NCBI GenBank assembly: GCA_028023455.1
Contig: JAQFVV010012537.1
Location: forward strand, 1,550,001 to 1,614,000
Reading direction: 5' to 3'
From: Epiperipatus broadwayi
Lineage: Eukaryota; Onychophora; Udeonychophora; Euonychophora; Peripatidae
Length of the DNA: 64,000 nt
Positions within the stretch are counted from its first letter, which is position 1. Each line of letters opens with the position of its first letter. A model generated the notes under the pieces. The model was not told the origin of the DNA. It worked only from the letters and a program-made list of their open reading frames with translations, and searched no databases. The translations under genes were made by a program, and so were the position numbers. Positions 22,906-34,221 of the stretch are shown here, one piece after another.

Positions 22906-23807
22906 TTGACATACAAGGCAAAAAAGCATTAAGATATGCTTGTATAATTTCAGTAAACCTTGTACGCATCATCAGGAACAACATATGCTCTAATATATGA
23001 TCTATTTAATATGGTAGATTTTCTGGTTTTTATATATAAATTGCAACGATATAGTAAAGTTAAATTATAAAATTAACATTTATTTATTACTCAACCAATA
23101 CTAAATAAGTAATTGGTTAATACAATGTTAACAAAAAATCGATAAATAATTAATTGAAAAAATTACGGAAAAAAAATTACAATAAAAGACTATCACATAT
23201 ACTAGTTTCTATACCTAGATAATATACATGAATTAGATAAATAAATAAATAAAATAAAAGACCATCACATGTACTTGTTTCTATATATGGATAGTGTATA
23301 TGAATTCCAAATAAACACAATATAGATTTTCTCACAGATCGATTTGATTTCAGTCCTTTATAGGAGAGAGGATGGTTCAGACACATAGTCAACAATTTGT
23401 CCAATAAGTCAATATTAGAACCAATACATCTATACCACAGATTTGTAATAACAATTGGTTTGATAAACCTGCAAAAGTTGGCCATAATGAGATAATGAAT
23501 CAAAGAGGGAATTTAAATCTCTACTCAGGTGGGAATATCATATAACTGACCTATAATAAATTATGAAAATAATTCATTCAAATGTCCTTTTATGGGTGAT
23601 AACTGAACATGTGAGATCAACTTAAAGATGAGGGAAATAATGTAAACACCATAGTGCATGAAGACTCTGCTCAAACATACATTTATATAATAAAAAGCAA
23701 TGATATCCCTATGGATGAAATTCATCCAAACAAAAAAATGACAAAGCATTAAGTGTCCTGTAGGTTTTCAAACATCATCAAAACAACAAGCATAATTACA
23801 AAATGTT
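22906..23807. other. AT-rich stretch with a short tandem duplication
   Basis: A unit with ACAATAAAAGACTATCACAT and TTTCTATACCTAGATA (about 23178) is repeated at about 23257 with changes. The antisense open frame over this stretch merely repeats the words IETS(T/I)CD. No gene is recognised. Confidence 0.5.
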
Positions 23808-24065
23808 CCATGGATTAACCACCAGGGCAGAAATGAATATAAAGTATATAAAATGACAAATGATTACTCTGCAGATTAGACTACCAGTATAGATTAATAT
23901 AAAAAATATAATAAATGGAAAATGATTATTTTGTAGATTAGAACACCAGCATAGAATAATATAAAAAATATTTTAAAAAATGGTAATGATAATTCGGTGG
24001 ATTAAACCACCAGCACAGAATAATACCATATAACATTATAAAATAGTGTTAACATTTATTTTCCA
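23808..24065. repeat. Minisatellite, about four units of roughly 62 bases
   Basis: GGATTAACCACCAGGGCAGA, then GATTAGACTACCAGTATAGA, GATTAGAACACCAGCATAGA and GATTAAACCACCAGCACAGA recur every 60-65 bases. Between them lies ATAAAAAATATnnTAAAATGG-like filler. The copies are divergent, so the array is old. Confidence 0.8.
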
Positions 24066-25065
24066 AATAAGAGACATAAAATTACCCTCATCAATAAAAT
24101 TGCTAAATTAGGAAACACGTGCAGTCTTACAAGCCTGAATTAAGGCATACAATGAAATAAGTTCTTTAACATAGAAAGTAACTGAAATAATGGTGAACTC
24201 TGCTTAGAACATGGGCAAAATAATAACACCTAATAATTAATATGAATATAGGCACAAAATCCTGACAAGACGTTCAAGACTAAGCCATACAGTGTTGATG
24301 CACATTATGGATTCATTAAATAATCATTAACTAATAATTGATTTTCTTCAATCATTATATCATATGTTCAATTCAATTAATCTAAATTGATAAATAATTA
24401 TTTTAGGCCCAATAGAATATATATATGAATTTTATATACGTATAAAATAACATATAATATGAACCAAAACAAAACATACATTAGTTTAAATGACTACACT
24501 AAATTTAAATACATAATATTTCCAATATACAGTATTGAATATTCCCAATAAAATCAATAATATTTTCTTACTACCTAATGTACCACATAAATAGTTTTTC
24601 AATTACAACATATAGAATTTTACACATGAAAAAAAAAACAACATATAGAATTTTATGAGTTTGATTGTATTTCCCTTCATTTCCACCCATAATGAATATT
24701 CCACAATTAATTGATTCACATGTAGGCTCTCTGAATACTCGGATATTTTTAAAAGATGGGACATACATCATTTTAATTAGAGTTTTCCTCAAAAGTTAAT
24801 ACTTCATTATTTATACTTTAGGAGTTACTCCAAAGTTAAAATATTTCATTACTTTAATTTATTTAGTTACTATTGAAGACCAAGAATGATTGTCCAAGCA
24901 AATAATTATGACAGTTATAAAATAATTTTCTGGTTAGCTGTTATCTTCTTTCAGCACCTATATTATAATTTTCATAATATGATAACTCACATAACGTGAT
25001 TGTTATCTCTAATATCAGTTCAGAGTGGGTCATAACTAATTCTTTATTTCCCAGACACTGGCACA
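24066..25065. other. AT-rich non-coding stretch
   Basis: No gene recognised. A short direct repeat, ACAACATATAGAATTTTA, occurs near 24606 and 24640. Otherwise nothing matches other parts of the window. Confidence 0.5.
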
Positions 25066-25245
25066 CAAAAGGTTAATATAGTATTTCACTCGGCACATAT
25101 ATAATATAACGATATGTGTTAAAGTCATGAAAGTAACATTTTATACCTAAGGTTAATACAGTATTTCACTCCACGCACATATGGTATAATTACATAATTT
25201 ACAATCATAAAAGTAAAATATCACATCCAAGATTAATATAGTGTG
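25066..25245. repeat. Minisatellite, three units of roughly 75 bases
   Basis: GGTTAATATAGTATTTCACT (25071) and GGTTAATACAGTATTTCACT (25151), followed by a partial GATTAATATAGTGTG (25231), start successive units. Each contains CGCACATAT and CATGAAAGTAACATTTTATA-like sequence. Confidence 0.75.
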
Positions 25246-26589
25246 AAAGCAATAAAAAATATTTTTAGTTAGACTGAACTTTAAAATTGTTCTTTCCATT
25301 TTCATGGTTGATAATTCAAGTACATTTCAATTATAGACATCGTGAGAGACTGTCAGCAGTTAGATTTTCAGCTGATAGACTCGAAAAGATTTGTTTAAAT
25401 TTAGCTATACATATTGTTACCAGCACATAATCATATCACAAATTTGAATTACGTACGAAAAGTTTTAATTTAACTTCTTTTTTTGTCCTTAAAAAAATTT
25501 TTTTTAAGGAGTAGCTTTCGTATTCGTTATATATTTAATAGCAAAAAAAAAAATTTTTTTTTTACTTTACATACTTGCTGTTACTATCACAGTTTTTTTT
25601 AAAAAAATCTCTGAACATTCTCTTTTCCCTTTTAGCCAATTATATTTCTCCCCATTTGCATATCTCTATTAAAATGAAAGAGAAAAAAAATGTGTTTATC
25701 ATTCTATCAACTAATTAAAGTTAAATTATCTAAATAAATCATTTTAACCACTAAAGTTTTTTTTTTTTTTTTAGGATTAGTTAAAGAGAAAAATAAATAA
25801 TGATTATTTGTTTTTATTTATTTTACTAAACTTGATGTAATATGCTGTTGGTTTTTTCAAATTAAGCACAGCTTGTCTAACCCAGTGATTGGAAAAGAGC
25901 AAAACTAATATATGAGAGAAAATAAACATATAATAAGCAAAGCAAAAATGAAACTACACAATCTCATCATTAAGACGATTTGAATACAAGTATCAAGTAT
26001 ATACAAAGTGCTAACTATGATAATCAAATCACCTAGAAGAAGATATAGAGAACTTTTAGATCAGTTCCACCAAACTATATATTTGCACCCAAATATAAGC
26101 TTACAATATATATATATAAATTAATCATACATCTTTGCTCTCATCTACATTTTTCTCTCCCACATTATCTTCCCTAAATATAAACACATTCCTCCTTTTT
26201 ATTTTTATCTTCAATATTATATCTTTATCTTTATATTCATATCTCTAATTATATTTCCTTAATTTAATGAACAATAACATTTATTGTAAATTAACATCTT
26301 TAATATTTCATTCCCTTTTTGATTAAATATAATCCACCCCTTTTAATAAAGTTTTTATTTCTAATAAATACATCTCTCTAAATTTAAAAATGTTATAGAA
26401 TTATTCACATAGATATTTTAATTTCAAATAAATATCACAAAATACTATTATCAATCTTCAGTAGTAATCCTTCTGCCAAACTACTTATTCATTTTCTTCA
26501 AATATATAGTCATATCTTCAAGCTATCCTATTGTTTCTTCAATAAATATATATTGCTTATAACACTTCTTTCATATACACTTCAATGCA
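25246..26589. other. AT-rich non-coding stretch
   Basis: Homopolymer-rich (long A and T runs at 25490-25600 and 25755-25775). No gene or repeat match found. Confidence 0.5.
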
Positions 26590-26990
26590 AACAAATTTTC
26601 TTAAAAACTTCTTTATTTTCCTTACAGTTTTGACTGTACAGCAGTCTTCGTCAGAGCTACAATATTTGAATAATATAAATACATAACCATCATTTCACAT
26701 ATATATAAAAAAGTACACATATATATCAAAATATACACATATATTCCCTTCATACATATACATATATAGATCCACATCACCCCTAGATATATATATATAA
26801 ATTCCATACATATGCATATCCAAATATATACACATACATCTTTTAAACATCCATATATATACACCGATACACATATACCCATAGACATATATATATACAT
26901 TTATAAATACACATCCATATATATACTTAACTTATATATAAATTACATATATATATACAAAATATATCCAGTACACGTTTTTTTGAAAAA
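26590..26990 (-). repeat. TA/TATACA-rich dispersed repeat, copy 1 (Penelope-associated)
   Basis: The reverse complement of this block matches 29600-30300. Shared words include GTGTACTGGATATATTTTG (26960s and 29617), GTGATGTGGATC, and TGTAGCTCTGACGAAGACTG at 26637-26660. The last forms a hairpin, GACTG/CAGTC, preceded by CTGACGAA. The tyrosine-rich open frames over it are low-complexity artefacts. Confidence 0.65.
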
Positions 26991-27369
26991 TACCTTTTAA
27001 TACTATCTTATTTTTCCTTTTTTTAGTTTTTATTAAAACAACTTTTTAAATATTATTTTTTTATTAATATTTTTTTATAATTTCCCTTTTATTATGTATC
27101 TTGTTTAATTATTATCTAATATATAATATCTTTTTTACTTTAATATCTCTAATTTTAATTTTTAAAAACGTTTATCTTTATATCACCAATTTATATTTTT
27201 CTCTTTAATACAACTACCTCTATGCTTCTTCTCTGCATTAATTAAAGTGATGGTTTTTTCCAAATTTTTTATCTGTTATTCCTTTAAAACAATTCCCTCT
27301 GTTATCAATTTTATAAAACTTATAATTTTGTTTTAAACTTACAAATTTTTATATTTCTTAACAATATTC

Positions 27370-27715
27370 TAATAATTTAAATACAAATACATAACTATCA
27401 TTTCACATATAAATATTCATATGAATATCAAATATACATATATCCCCTACATACGGATATATATATCCACATCGCCTCTAAACATATATATAAAAATTCC
27501 ATACCTACATCTATATATACGTATGCATATCCAAATATATACACATATATCCTTTAAACATACAATATATATATATATACACACTGATTCACATACATCC
27601 ATACATATACAAATCCACATATACATTTATAAATACCCATCCATATATATATATATACTCAACTTACATATAAATTACATATATAATATACAAAACATAT
27701 CCAATACATCATTTT
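27370..27715 (-). repeat. TA/TATACA-rich dispersed repeat, copy 2
   Basis: A direct copy of 26690-26985, with the same order of ATCACC/CCTCTAAACATATAT, CATATCCAAATATATACACA and ATCCAATACATCATTTTTTA. It lacks the hairpin end. It lies about 700 bases from copy 1 in the same orientation. Confidence 0.65.
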
Positions 27716-28166
27716 TTATATTACCTTTTATAAACTATTTTATTTTTACTGGGATTTTTTTTTAAAAAAAAGAAAAAAAAACACAATGGTAGATTAGTTA
27801 TTTTTTTAATTGGATTGAGAGATTAAATCGAAAGTAATAGAAAAAAATTTTAAAGTTTTTTTAAACAATTTCATAATTAATTATTTTAATTTTCTAATCT
27901 GAAGGGAGAGTAGAGAGAAAAAGACTTGTAACTAATTCTATTGTCGTGACTTCTGGTTAGCAAGGTGTTAAAAACAAAAAAATAAAGGAATGCAATCACT
28001 GGCTGGGAATGTGATAAAAAAAAGGACAATGAAGAAAAGGACTATAAATAGAGAGAAAAACCTATTATGTATTTAATTATTAGGTTTTTTTTAATGAAAA
28101 AAGAACTATTATATAAAAAAGTAAAAAAAATGATCGAAGGATAAACAAAATAAAATCCGTCCCCAG
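27716..28166. other. AT-rich stretch
   Basis: No gene recognised. Composition changes to purine-rich on the plus strand from about 27760. Confidence 0.4.
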
Positions 28167-28334
28167 CTGGGGTACTGACCTATTCCTAGATCTTCATCAA
28201 ACCATGAAACCACCTCAAGGAACATTAAACCACATAAAAGAAAGTGGAACTAGCCATGAAACAAAATTAGTTGCTGAGAATCAACTCCCAAGAGATATGA
28301 AGAAACGCTTATGGACATGCACTGATCGATCAGG
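28167..28334 (+). CDS. Candidate internal exon of an unrecognised gene
   Basis: A GC-richer island in AT-rich DNA is open in one frame for 56 codons. It is bounded by GTCCCCAG on the left (possible acceptor) and CAGG|GTAACA on the right (possible donor), giving a 168-bp exon with phase 2 at both ends. The encoded residues, WGTDLFLDLHQTMKPPQGTL and then HIKESGTSHETKLVAENQLP and RDMKKRLWTCTDRS, are of balanced, globular-looking composition and unlike the Tyr/Ile/Lys-rich chance frames nearby. I do not recognise the family. The polypyrimidine tract is poor (AAAATCCGTCCCCAG). A fragment of an unknown transposon is the main alternative. Confidence 0.35.
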
Positions 28335-29299
28335 GTAACAGAAACTTTGTTTATTGATTGAACTATAGACATTAGCGAACTTTAAACATATGTTTAGGAT
28401 TGCATTTAACCATTAATGAATTATGAGATACGACAATAGAAGGGTATTTTTATTTAAATATTAATAATGTTTATATCTACATTAATTATTTTTTTTAGTT
28501 ATAATATGTAAATTATTTGTATGTTTTAATTTTTCTTTATGAATGGTTTAGCTAAATTTTGACTAAATTTTCAGGACTATTGGGTGAGGTTAAGAAAATA
28601 TAATAATCCCATAAATGAATCCAAGAGAATGTTATCAGAATAGAATTAAAAATGATTTAGAAAGCAAAATGAAAAGTATTAAGAGTTGAGAAAATATTAA
28701 AAGAGAGGGTAGGGAACTTGTGTTATAACTTACTCCTAATAGTAAGTCACTTAGTCCCAATACCGGTCAAGATTTGGATCAGTTTGGACACTTATTTAAG
28801 TAAAAGCACATGTTCCTTTGAGAACAAAATATATTGCTCTTTGCCTTGGTTTGTTTTTTTTTAATAAAAAAAAAAAGATTACGTTAGTTATGTCAAGAGT
28901 AAAAAAAGAGGAAAGGAAGGTAGAGAGGGGTTATTAGTGGTTTGTTTTGTTAATGGTCCTGAATAAAAGATAAATAAACTATAATAAAGCGTATCATTGG
29001 TTAAGAGTTATGAAAGTGTATTTGTTTTTTTTTTTGCATTTGTTCTTTAAACAATAAAACCTATTATTATATTAAAGCAACCCATATTGAAATGGGATTG
29101 TGGAGAGGAATTTAGCTTGATCTGTCATACGTATACAAATTATCAACTAAGAACATAAGATTTTTCTAATTTTTCAGTTCTAGGTTCTTTTCCTAGTGCA
29201 CCCTCATATGATAACGATTACACATTTTTCAAATGTAAATTCTCAGCGTACAATCATTCAGATATAAAAAAGTAGTGGCACACTAAATAATCCTACAAA
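28335..29299. other. AT-rich non-coding stretch
   Basis: No gene recognised. Poly-T and poly-A runs are present. The 3' side of the Penelope fragment begins around 29280. Confidence 0.45.
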
Positions 29300-29625
29300 T
29301 CCAATACTAAACCTACTAACACAATAGTCCCACATCCCTATTTAAACTAGGTCTTATCCTCTTAATTAACATTGCTTCTTTTATTTTTCTATCTCTTCTT
29401 TTATTAGTATATCCTAGCATTTTAATACTCTCTTTGTTAAATACATGCCCTGTTTCCATAGTATGCAAATAAATTGGTGAGTTTTTGTCATATCTATGTT
29501 GATTCAACCTTGTAAAAATAGAATTTTTTGTCTCACCTACATATTTAGTCCTTATATTATTCCTACAATATCTACAATCTATCTGATTTACCCCATTTAT
29601 ACATTTTAAAAAATGGTGTACTGGA
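29300..29625 (-). pseudogene. Penelope-like GIY-YIG endonuclease fragment
   Basis: Hand translation upstream of the recorded frame gives KCINGVNQIDCRYCRNN, then TKYVGETKNSIFTRLNQHRY. The YVGET block of Penelope endonucleases is followed by an Arg/His helix. The open part, 29316-29507, continues with SPIYLHTMETGHVFNKE, RRDRKIKEAMLIKRIRPSLN and a stop. IKEAMLI and the PSLNR ending are classic for these proteins, where the Glu and Asn contribute to the active site. It belongs to a different family from the palindrome at 2363-3956. It is cut off 5' near 29610 by the TA-rich repeat. Confidence 0.75.
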
Positions 29626-30310
29626 TATATTTTGTATATTTTTTATATATAAGTTGAGTATATATATGGAAATGTATTTATAAATGTATATATGGATTTG
29701 TATATATATATATGGAAATGAAATTGAGAGTGGATCTACTACTCGTCCTTAAGGCGCCTCTGGCTTTAACCTGAAAAATTTTATGGGGGGGGGGTGGGGG
29801 GGGTAGTTTTTTAATTTGGGGCCCCGGGGGGGGGGGGGAGAAAAAAAAAAGAAAGGGAGGGAAAGGGGGGGGGGAAAGGGAAGGGGGGGGGGGGGGAGGG
29901 GGGGAAGGGGAAAAAAAAAAAAAAAAAAAAAAAAGAGGGGGGAAAAATATATATGTCTATGGGTGTATGTGTATCAGTGTATATATATGTTTAAAAGATG
30001 TATGTGCATATATTTGGATATGCATATGTATATATAGATGTAGATATGGAATTTATATATATGTCTAAAAGTGATGTGGATCTATATATGTATATGTATA
30101 AAGGGAATATATATGTATATTTTGATATATATGTGTATTTTTTATATATATGTGAAATGAGGGTTATGTAGTTATATTATTCAAATATTGTAGCTCAGAT
30201 GAAGACTGCTGGCCAGTTGAAACTGTAAGGAAAATAAAGAAGTAATTTAAAAAAATTTGTTTGCATTGAAGTGTATATGAAAGAAGTGTTATAAGCAATA
30301 TATATATATG
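29626..30310 (+). repeat. TA/TATACA-rich dispersed repeat, copy 3 (inverted relative to copies 1-2)
   Basis: This is the inverse complement of 26590-26990, interrupted by the G-rich block at 29787-29945. Near its right end, CAGATGAAGACTGCTGGCCAGTTGAAAC (30195-30222) forms GACTG paired with CAGTT, followed by GAAAC. Directly to the left is the Penelope endonuclease on the opposite strand. Confidence 0.65.
29787..29945. other. Poly-G / poly-A low-complexity block, probable artefact
   Basis: Runs of 8-14 G alternate with runs of up to about 24 A. Nothing similar occurs elsewhere in this AT-rich window, and the block breaks an otherwise continuous inverted repeat. A low-quality consensus or gap-fill error is more likely than biology. 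The 73-codon glycine/lysine frame over it should not be annotated. Confidence 0.6.
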
Positions 30311-32429
30311 AATAGATGAAGATATGCAAAGAAAGTGAAAAAGAAGAATAAGAGAACTTCTTCAATAAATCTTATATAATATCATTTGAATAATAATAAT
30401 TTATTTTTTGCAGACATAGAATAAATGGGCTCAAAATCTAATCCAAGATCTTACTTAATATAGTACAAAATCTTTCAGGGATTATCATAAATAAATAATT
30501 AATAGCATTATAAATGTATGAAATTAAATATAAAATATTATTATAAAAGCTAATGGTGATCCAAAAAATCACTACTGTAACTAAAAATATACAGAGTTTA
30601 CTTATTATATCACAATGATAAGATCTTTATTATAGCTAAAAGTAAAAAATCAGATGCCACATTCAACAATAATAATAACAATCAACCCTTAAGCTAATAA
30701 TTTTATCTTGTAACCATAAAGTATTTGGACTCCAAATGTAGACATATTATAATAATTGGTGTTAAGATAATAAATCACAAACTGATAATAGATATTAAGC
30801 AATAAAATATTTCTATACAGAAAAACAGAAATAAGTTTTTATAAATTCAGAGGTCACGTGTTTTCTTTTGGCCTTAGTTGCAAAAAGACTGAATTTTTAA
30901 AATTGGAGTAAATGATAGTAAAACAGAAAAAAAGTGCAAAGTCTTCTTAATTATTTAATCATTATATTTTTGTAAAAATTAATATGTTTATTAACATTTG
31001 AAATTTAATTAAAATTTATTGACAATTTTATTGCATATTTCAAAACTTTGTTGAGAACTTCAACAACATTAAAAACACTATAAATTTTAAAAACATTTTC
31101 ATTTTCCTCTTTTAATTTGTCATTAAAGTTATTAAATTGTTTTTACCTGGTTTTTATTGCAAATATTTGCAGTACTTAAAATATTAAATTAATTATAAAT
31201 TATTTGTGAATAATATTCAAATTCCAATCAAACTAAAGTTTTTAGTCATAAGTTAAACTTACTTATAATTATGTTAAGTATCACAACAGGTTTTGAATGC
31301 CATAACTAGCATTGGAAAATATTAGAATAGGTTATGTAATAATTCCAGAAACTATAGTAACATTTTAAATTGTTAAAAGTTTGCCAATTTTGGAATTAGT
31401 TTGAATGTAATTCTTATTCTGGAATTATAAAAGTTACTTGTAATATTAAATTCCTTGTATATAATGTTATTGTAAAATGAAAATAAATATAATCTAACAT
31501 GTTGTTTGTGTTTTGTTATTTTTTGCATATAAAAATAAATATTTTATCCATACAAAATTTAGTAAAAATGTTCTCTCTTCTTTTTCTTTTTAAAAACTTT
31601 TATTTTTATTAATCCAATAAAAATTCCAATAAAAATAAAACCAAAAATGATTATATAACAATAAATATGTTAATACAAAAAAATCTCTTTCACCAACAAT
31701 TTAATGCCTGCTTCAGGGTCACATGCATTTTTATAACAGCTCTAATAATATTATAAATGAATAATAAATAAATAAAAACTCTCCAATGATTTATAAATCA
31801 TTAATAAAAAATAAAAATCATATAAATAAAGACAAAAATATTGGATTGTCAAATAAAAAAGCTAAAAACAGTATACATTTCTAGAATAATAAATGAAAAT
31901 ACAAATTAAAAGATATAATCTATAAAATTAATTGTATGTGGTATGGTTTACTATGGACACATAAAAAAACCACTAGAAGAGAGAAAAAAAAATAAAAAAG
32001 TAATTAGCAAAAGAGATAATAAATCAGTATTATATATTCATTATTTAACATATGGTACTAAAATAGGTTATCAAAAAGATTATATTTTTACATTAACCCT
32101 TGTGTAAATATAAATAATCTTCTAGTGTCTAACTTGGTAGCATTTTCATATCTTTATTTGAACAAATTAATCTTTATTTTTTATCACATTTTAATATATT
32201 TTTAAAAAAAATATGATAAATATAAATTTTCAAACAGAAAGGGTCTTTAAAAAATATACCAAGTTTGCAGATACAGAAAGTAATACACTGAAATACATAA
32301 TCAGAACAATAGGTTTTAAAACCAATAAAACATCATCTGATCACAATATCCTATGCTTACTCAAGCTATGCCTATACAAACTAATTAGTTGGATTGAAAA
32401 CATTAATGTGTTTTCATCTTAAGCTCATA
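30311..32429. other. AT-rich non-coding stretch
   Basis: No gene recognised. Many short A/T-rich words, with no match to other parts of the window that I could see. Confidence 0.5.
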
Positions 32430-32590
32430 GCTTTATAGTTATCTGTGTAAAATGTGACTGTTAGATCCTAAGATCTAGGTGCAGTTGTCTCAGATCCAGG
32501 CTCCTCACTAATGAAAGACTCAAACTAGAAATTAGTCTGAATATATTAGATGAGTAAGTACTAGATAAGGATTTTCTGCACAAACTCTAC
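32430..32590 (-). repeat. Dispersed repeat family D, copy 1
   Basis: The reverse complement contains AAATCCTTATCTAGTACTTA, CAGACTAATTTCTAGTTTGA and GGATCTGAGACAACTG in the same order as 58226-58345 and 59066-59170. The copies are divergent and non-coding. Confidence 0.55.
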
Positions 32591-33699
32591 AACATCCATT
32601 AATTACTATAGTTTGCATTGAATGGCATTACTCTATGGAGGGTTGGCTACTGTTTTAAAAATAAGTTTTGTTTTTTAGTTTCAGACAGCAAAAATGTATT
32701 TGGAATGAAATAAGATTTATTCCACTCCATTTTTATTACTAAAGTGGATTTTGTAAAGAATATATAAAGCAACAAAATAATGTTTAAAAATTTTTAATTT
32801 CATTTATAATTCTGAAAAAAAAATGATAAAAAAGATAGCAGCTACAATGTTTATTAAGATATTTCTTTTTTTTTTTTTTCACCAATAACTTTCTGTTTTA
32901 CAATATTAAATTTTCCTTCACTTGTATATATATATTAATAAAATCTGAATCTAAACTTTTTTTTAAAATCAAAAATCAATATTTCATTTAATTTTATAAA
33001 AATAAATAAATAAACTGTAGTAAACTTACAATCCACAGTTATAAGATTTAAAAAAAAAGATGGGCCTATGCAAGGATAATGACTATTTTGAAAACAATGA
33101 TCCTTCATTTGAGAGCATGCCCAGGTTTTTTCCTCTATACAATACTAAATCTAAAAATTTTAATTGGACTTTATATATAAAAATATAATTTAGTTCAAGT
33201 TCTTACTATAAATGAATGCAAAAGTCGCAAACAAATATTATAGATAGTTGTAATCAATCCCATTTTAAATCAAATGATTGCAGCTGTTTAAAATCATACA
33301 AAGGACTTTAGTGAGAGCAATAATAGAAACAGAACAAAGTATATGAGACTAATTACATTAATTATAAAAAAAATAAATATGAATGTATGCAACATATATA
33401 TACAATGAGCTTATAATCAGTCATTTAAACACAATGGAATAGTCTATATAATAGTCAGTGCCTGTGATTTATAATTAGTATATTTCATTAACACAAACAT
33501 AGTTTGTGTATGTATATTACATTTATATGTATCATATATAAAGCAAATTATTTTGATAAATGGGTATTTCATTTATAATAATAGTTAAAATGTGCAGTCA
33601 AACTTATTTCTAAGCTAGCCGACAATCAAAACTAGCTGTAAAAATGTGGAAAAATAGTACAATGTCAGTGCAAAGATGTAATTAAAAAGATAATATAAA

Positions 33700-33975
33700 T
33701 ATTTATACAAATCAGATAAAATAAATGTACTAATAAAATACACTGGAATAAATTCTACAATATTTACTATATCAATATAAAAAAATATAAAAAATAGCTA
33801 CAGCCAACTTACAGCAATGTACTTCATCCTGAATAGATTAAATGCTACTCAGGATGGCACATATTTGCTATAAGATGGCTATAGCTATTATTTGTTTATT
33901 TTTTATATATTGGTATGTTGGAATATTTTAGAGGTCATTTCAGAGTATTTTTATATTTATACAGATCTACATTAA
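33700..33975. repeat. Small fold-back element (MITE-like)
   Basis: AATAGCTACAGCCA at 33793 pairs with TGGCTATAGCTATT at 33876, and CATCCTGAATAG pairs with CTACTCAGGATG across a six-base loop near 33840. Weaker complementarity continues outward to about 33700 and 33975. No coding capacity and no clear target duplication. Confidence 0.6.
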
Positions 33976-34221
33976 TGATAAATAATAGTGCAAAATATAA
34001 ACCCAAAATAGTGCAATGGTAGTCATAATGCAGTTAAAAGGGTAATATACATATTTATACAGATATTTATTAATGATAAACAATATTTCAAAATATAAAT
34101 TAAAAAATGTTACTTTTAGCTTGACAATATAACTTTAATGATAAAATTATATATCAAACCATCAAACATGACATGATGAGTGGTGCTACTGTGTGGAGAG
34201 TTTTGTATCTGTGCAAAATTA

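Noticed and set aside
26622-27765. Tyr/Ile-rich frames on both strands
   Set aside because: Low-complexity translation of the TATACA-rich dispersed repeat.
29816-30037. 73-codon glycine/lysine-rich frame
   Set aside because: Lies over poly-G/poly-A runs that are probably a sequence artefact.
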